Positions 7,059-10,815 of a stretch of DNA of 10,815 bases are shown piece by piece (within the stretch, counting starts at the first letter, position 1; every line of letters starts with the position of its first letter). Origin of the DNA: Chlorobiota bacterium (GTDB taxonomy: Bacteria; Bacteroidota; Bacteroidia; Bacteroidales; JAADGE01); assembly GCA_030592825.1 (NCBI GenBank), contig JAUVIG010000095.1, positions 1 to 10,815 of the forward strand. The letters are read 5' to 3'. The translations under genes were made by a program, and so were the position numbers. A model generated the notes under the pieces. The model did not search any database. It worked only from the letters and a program-made list of their open reading frames with translations, and was not told the DNA's origin.

Positions 7059-7934
7059 TTATGCACTGAAAGTCGGAAATTTTCTGTCAATTTTTTTTAA
7101 TAAACCTTGAAGTACTTTTCCCGGACCAACTTCAGTATAAGATTCAGCACCGTCGGCAATCATGTTTTGCATAATTTGTGTCCATCTTACAGGTGAAGTT
7201 AATTGTGATACAAGATTCTTCTTAATTTCAGAAGTGTTACTGACAGGTTTTCCGGATACATTTTGATAAACCGGACAAATCGGTTCGTTGAATTGAGTGT
7301 TTTCAATTGCAGCAGCTAACTCCTCCCTTGCAGGTTCCATAAGAGGCGAATGAAAAGCACCGCCGACATTTAATTTCATTGCTCTTCTTGCACCTGCTTC
7401 TGTTAATTTTTCGATAGCAGTATCAATACCTTTCACTGACCCGGATATAACTATTTGTCCTTCAGTATTATAATTAGCAGGTACAACAACATCATCAATT
7501 GAACGGCAAATTTCTTCAACTTTTTTATCTTCCAATCCTAATACTGCTGCCATTGTTGCCGGCTCAACTTCACAGGCTTTTTGCATAGCCGTTGCTCTTT
7601 GAGAAACTAATTTCAGCCCGTCTTCAAATGATAAAGATTCGTTGGCAACCAATGCTGAAAATTCACCAAGAGAATGACCGGCAACCATATCAGGTTTAAA
7701 ATTTTCACCTAAAGTTTTTGCAAGTATTACCGAATGTAAAAAAATGGCGGGTTGTGTAACCTTTGTTTGACGCAAATCTTCATCAGTACCGTCAAACATA
7801 AGGTCAGTTATTCTGAATCCGAGAATTTCATTTGCTTTTTCAAACAGTTCTTTTGCAAGTTCTGAATTTTCATACAAATCTTTACCCATTCCTGTAAATT
7901 GTGCTCCCTGTCCGGGAAATACATATGCTTTCAT
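7059..7934 (-). CDS. fabD: Malonyl-CoA:ACP transacylase
   Basis: This cytoplasmic enzyme moves the malonyl group from CoA to acyl carrier protein, feeding fatty-acid elongation. At 291 residues it is slightly shorter than E. coli FabD but complete. The oxyanion-hole segment is FPGQGAQ at 6-12. The nucleophile elbow GHSLGE at 86-91 has catalytic S88. R113 (SQRATAMQ) binds the malonyl carboxylate, and the catalytic histidine is H195 in GGAFHSPLM. The C-terminal motif EVGPGKVLQGLLKKI at 268-282 is typical. The start is an ATG at 7934. A TAnnTTTG-type -7 box lies 25 bases upstream. It is divergent from ahcY, and the other fab genes are not adjacent. Nothing abnormal was seen. Confidence 0.97.
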   Translation of the reverse strand: MKAYVFPGQGAQFTGMGKDLYENSELAKELFEKANEILGFRITDLMFDGTDEDLRQTKVTQPAIFLHSVILAKTLGENFKPDMVAGHSLGEFSALVANESLSFEDGLKLVSQRATAMQKACEVEPATMAAVLGLEDKKVEEICRSIDDVVVPANYNTEGQIVISGSVKGIDTAIEKLTEAGARRAMKLNVGGAFHSPLMEPAREELAAAIENTQFNEPICPVYQNVSGKPVSNTSEIKKNLVSQLTSPVRWTQIMQNMIADGAESYTEVGPGKVLQGLLKKIDRKFPTFSA

Positions 7935-7958
7935 AATTTGTGTTTAATATTTCATTTG

Positions 7959-7966
7959 CAAAATTA
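7959..7966 (-). promoter_or_regulatory. Bacteroidota -7 box for fabD
   Basis: On the - strand this reads TAATTTTG, a match to TAnnTTTG. It lies 24 bases before the fabD ATG, leaving room for a leader of about 18-20 bases. No good -33 TTG was found at the expected distance, so the call rests on the -7 box and its position. Confidence 0.45.
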
Positions 7967-8048
7967 AAAATATTATCGGAAATTGAAATTTAGCCCGGAA
8001 TATTAACAGAACTTTGTAATTCTTGATTTTTTCAGAAATAAAATTCAT

Positions 8049-8056
8049 TATATTTG
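8049..8056 (+). promoter_or_regulatory. Bacteroidota -7 box for ahcY
   Basis: TATATTTG matches TAnnTTTG and lies 30 bases before the ahcY ATG. A TTG at 8023-8025 may be the -33 element, though the 23-base gap is at the long end. The predicted leader of about 25 bases is too short to hold a SAM or SAH riboswitch. Confidence 0.5.
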
Positions 8057-8086
8057 CAACCTTATTTTAAAACTCAATAAAAAATT

Positions 8087-9502
8087 ATGACAAATACAGG
8101 ACAAATAAATGATTACAAAATAAAAGATATCAATTTGGCAGAGTGGGGAAGAAAAGAAATAGCTCTTGCAGAATATGAAATGCCGGGGTTAATGGCGGTA
8201 AGGAAAAAATATGGTGAAAGCAAACCTTTAAAAGGAGCAAAAATTACAGGGTCTTTACATATGACTATTCAAACAGCAGTACTTATTGATACTTTGGTTG
8301 AACTTGGAGCAGATGTAAGATGGGCAAGTTGTAACATATTTTCAACACAGGATCATGCAGCAGCAGCCGTTGCTGAAGCCGGCATACCTGTTTTTGCTTG
8401 GAAAGGTGAAACTTTGGAAGAGTACTGGTGGTGCACCGAGCAAGCATTATCTTTCCCTAACGGAGAAACTCCTGATTTGATTGTTGATGACGGAGGAGAT
8501 GCAACAATGATGGTTATAAAAGGATATGAAGCAGAGAATGACCCGTCAATTGTTGATGCTGAAGCAGAAGCAGAAGATGAAATTGAACTGTTAAAACGTT
8601 TAAAGATTATTTTAACTGATAAACCAAATATTTGGCATAAAGCAGTTAAAACTTTAAAAGGTGTTTCTGAAGAAACAACAACCGGTGTACACAGGTTGTA
8701 TCAATTGCAAGAAGCCGGTAAATTGTTGTTCCCTGCGATCAATGTAAATGATTCTGTTACTAAATCAAAATTTGATAATATCTATGGTTGTCGCGAATCT
8801 TTGCCTGACGGAATTAAACGTGCCACAGACATTATGTTAGCAAGTAAAAAAGTTGTTGTATTAGGCTATGGTGATGTTGGTAAAGGGTCTGCAAAATCAA
8901 TGATCGGATACGGTGCAAGAGTAACAGTTACAGAAATTGATCCTATATGTGCTTTGCAAGCAAGTATGGAAGGACTTGCCGTTAAAACTCTTGAAGAGAT
9001 GCTTCCGGAAGGAGACATATATGTTACTACTACAGGAAATAAAGATGTTATTACCATTGATCATATGGTGAAGATGAAAGATAAATCCATTGTATGTAAT
9101 ATCGGTCATTTTGACAATGAAATACAAGTAGAAAAATTAATGAATTATCCGGGCATTAAACGAATTAAAATTAAACCGCAAGTTGATCAATTTATTTTCC
9201 CTGACGGACATTCAATTATTTTACTTTCGGAAGGAAGGTTAGTAAATCTCGGTAATGCAACAGGGCATCCGTCATTTGTAATGAGTAATTCATTTACCAA
9301 TCAAATATTGGCTCAATTGGAACTATGGAAAAATGATTATAAGATTGGAGTTTACAGATTACCGAAACATTTGGATGAGGAAGTTGCACGTTTACATTTA
9401 GATCATGTAGGAGTAAAACTTACAGTAATGAGTGAAGAACAATCAGAATATATCGGAATCCCTGTTAAAGGACCGTATAAAGCTGATCATTACAGATATT
9501 AA
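8087..9502 (+). CDS. ahcY: S-adenosylhomocysteine hydrolase (adenosylhomocysteinase)
   Basis: This cytoplasmic NAD+-dependent enzyme splits S-adenosylhomocysteine into adenosine and homocysteine, removing the product inhibitor of methyltransferases. At 471 residues it is full length. [15 protein letters not shown] at 81-95 and ETTTGVHRL at 196-204 line the substrate pocket. [15 protein letters not shown] is at 238-252. The NAD+ loop is GYGDVGKG at 260-267, followed by [16 protein letters not shown] at 281-296. [12 protein letters not shown] is at 337-348, and the chain ends in the conserved KADHYRY. Residues from about 148 to 188 ([15 protein letters not shown]...[16 protein letters not shown]) are the insert of about 40 residues found in many bacterial and plant enzymes. 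It has its own probable promoter and terminator, so it appears monocistronic. Confidence 0.98.
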   Translation: MTNTGQINDYKIKDINLAEWGRKEIALAEYEMPGLMAVRKKYGESKPLKGAKITGSLHMTIQTAVLIDTLVELGADVRWASCNIFSTQDHAAAAVAEAGIPVFAWKGETLEEYWWCTEQALSFPNGETPDLIVDDGGDATMMVIKGYEAENDPSIVDAEAEAEDEIELLKRLKIILTDKPNIWHKAVKTLKGVSEETTTGVHRLYQLQEAGKLLFPAINVNDSVTKSKFDNIYGCRESLPDGIKRATDIMLASKKVVVLGYGDVGKGSAKSMIGYGARVTVTEIDPICALQASMEGLAVKTLEEMLPEGDIYVTTTGNKDVITIDHMVKMKDKSIVCNIGHFDNEIQVEKLMNYPGIKRIKIKPQVDQFIFPDGHSIILLSEGRLVNLGNATGHPSFVMSNSFTNQILAQLELWKNDYKIGVYRLPKHLDEEVARLHLDHVGVKLTVMSEEQSEYIGIPVKGPYKADHYRY

Positions 9503-9522
9503 AAAATAACATAATTAATATT

Positions 9523-9549
9523 AAGCTCTGTTGAAAAACGGAGCTTTTT
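9523..9549 (+). terminator. Intrinsic terminator of ahcY
   Basis: A 10-bp stem (9523-9532 with 9537-9546, one G-U pair) is closed by a GAAA tetraloop and followed by a T-rich run. It lies 20 bases after the ahcY stop codon. Confidence 0.85.
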
Positions 9550-9644
9550 ATTTTAAAATCAACAGAACAAAATAAACTAATTATCAAAGTATGTGGATTC
9601 ACTTTTTTTTAGTATCTTTAATAATAAATTAATTTAGATTTTGA

Positions 9645-10815
9645 ATGTATAGATTTGCATCTCTTATATTGATAATACTGATTTTATTCAGCGGGTTTAG
9701 TATTTTTGCTCAACCGGATACTGCTTTTTTTAAAGTTGACATTCTTGGTGCTGATGATCTGTCAGAACCTGTAAGTGATGATGAAATAGAGATTATTTCT
9801 GCAAGCAGAAGCTCAAAGAAATTGAAAGATCTTCCGGTAACAATTGAAGTGATAACCCGCGAAGATATCTTACTGAATGGATATATTACATTAGCAGATG
9901 TTTTGAAATCACTGCCCGGAATAAAAGTTTCGCAACCCGGATCAGGTGAATTGGGAGAGATGTTTCTGATGCGAGGTATGTTGGGTAATAAATATACAAA
10001 AATTTTAATTGATAATATTCCGGTAAAACCGTCTGTAGTATCCGGAATGCCTATTGAATCTCAATTACCGATAAGACAAGCAGAACGAATTGAAATAGTT
10101 TACGGGCCGGCTTCAGCTGTATTCGGGGCTGATGCTACGGTAGGAGTTATAAATATTATTACCAAAAGTGCCGAATCGGGTATTTTCTCTGAAGCAGATA
10201 TAATCATGGGTGAAAACGGTTATTCGTATATTAATTTTCATGCCGGAGGAAAAGCCGGAAGAAATCGAAATATCTTGAAATATAATTTTTACGGCAGTAA
10301 GGCTAATTTTGAGAGAATGAATATTTTTAATGATACATCTGTTTATCATCCATTGGACTATTTGGAACAAAAAGGGTTATATTGGTTAAACGGCGGTGAT
10401 ACTGTAAGACCCACGCAATTAACTCCTGCATTGATTTCTTCATTGGGTTTAGAGCAAAGTGATTTGCTTAATTATAATTATGAAGGGACTTTATCGAAAC
10501 CGGCTTTTTCAAATATTTCGACTGAAAGCCATATTGTAGGATTAGATTTGAGATTCAGGGGTTTTGGAATATCTTATCAAAATATGGCAAGGAAAACTCA
10601 CAGTTCAATAGGAAAGACACCATTTTTGTATAAATATAATAATCCGCAAAATTATTTCGGCGATATTATTAACAGGGTTACTTTTAGTTTCATTAAAGAT
10701 ATTGATAAGTTTAATACAACTACTAATTTGTCCTTCATGAATTATTCAATGGATAATAATTCAAGTTACGGAGTAACATTTATTCCGGAACATGATAAAG
10801 TTTATCAATATTCCG
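9645..10815 (+). CDS. TonB-dependent outer-membrane receptor, 3' end outside window
   Basis: This is an outer-membrane beta-barrel transporter that takes up large or scarce substrates using TonB energy. The 390 codons visible have no stop. Residues 1-23 are a Sec signal peptide ending SIFAQ. An acidic stretch with a possible TonB box follows (EIEIISAS, 47-54). The plug domain runs from about 60 to 174: LPVTIEVITREDI, LADVLKSLPGIKVSQPG, FLMRGMLGNKYTKILIDNIPV, and RIEIVYGPASAVFGADATVGVINIITK. After that begins a barrel-like alternation of strands. There is no N-terminal carboxypeptidase-like domain of the SusC kind, so it fits the classical FepA/CirA/BtuB-like class. The substrate cannot be assigned. 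The ATG at 9645 is the only start that gives the signal peptide. A TATCTTTA sequence at 9613-9620 is a weak -7 candidate. Confidence 0.93.
   Translation, partial: MYRFASLILIILILFSGFSIFAQPDTAFFKVDILGADDLSEPVSDDEIEIISASRSSKKLKDLPVTIEVITREDILLNGYITLADVLKSLPGIKVSQPGSGELGEMFLMRGMLGNKYTKILIDNIPVKPSVVSGMPIESQLPIRQAERIEIVYGPASAVFGADATVGVINIITKSAESGIFSEADIIMGENGYSYINFHAGGKAGRNRNILKYNFYGSKANFERMNIFNDTSVYHPLDYLEQKGLYWLNGGDTVRPTQLTPALISSLGLEQSDLLNYNYEGTLSKPAFSNISTESHIVGLDLRFRGFGISYQNMARKTHSSIGKTPFLYKYNNPQNYFGDIINRVTFSFIKDIDKFNTTTNLSFMNYSMDNNSSYGVTFIPEHDKVYQYS

Noticed and set aside
8057..8086. SAM or SAH riboswitch before ahcY
   Set aside because: The predicted leader is only about 25-30 bases and A/T-rich with no paired structure.
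8866..9127. Antisense open frames inside ahcY, and a similar one at 10113-10370 in the receptor gene
   Set aside because: They lie wholly within strongly identified genes on the other strand and show no recognisable protein features.

Overview
The window is an AT-rich stretch of chromosome that looks like Bacteroidota (probably class Bacteroidia). The reasons are a DUF4294-type secreted protein, a TonB-dependent receptor, starts without Shine-Dalgarno sequences in A/T-rich leaders, and TAnnTTTG-type -7 boxes upstream of fabD and ahcY. No insertion sequence, CRISPR array, tRNA or rRNA was seen.

Left part (1-3572, + strand): a partial gene for a tandem cysteine-cluster (zinc-ribbon-like) protein, then a long palindrome built of 8-bp units, then a split pair of flavoprotein subunits, NfnA-like and NfnB-like (SudB/SudA family). 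The NfnB-like subunit carries about 145 extra N-terminal residues. These are the same cysteine module found in tandem in the first gene, so a standalone protein and a redox-enzyme subunit in one cluster share a paralogous metal-binding domain. This is the most unusual feature of the window.

Middle part: convergent to that cluster are a type I isopentenyl-diphosphate isomerase (idi) and an AraC-family regulator, both on the - strand. Next, on the + strand, come a 72-codon thioredoxin-fold fragment that lacks the redox-active half, and a signal-peptide protein of unknown function. A bidirectional hairpin separates these from a - strand pair, fabD followed by a DUF4294-family secreted protein.

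Right part: S-adenosylhomocysteine hydrolase (ahcY) is divergent from fabD, with recognisable Bacteroidota -7 boxes facing both ways, and ends at a clean GAAA-tetraloop terminator. The window closes inside a TonB-dependent outer-membrane receptor gene that runs off the right edge.

Most genes are housekeeping: NAD(P)H/ferredoxin redox balance, isoprenoid precursors, fatty-acid initiation and the methyl cycle. The parts not explained by known families are the shared cysteine module, the 8-bp-unit palindrome, the truncated thioredoxin remnant and the 202-residue secreted protein.
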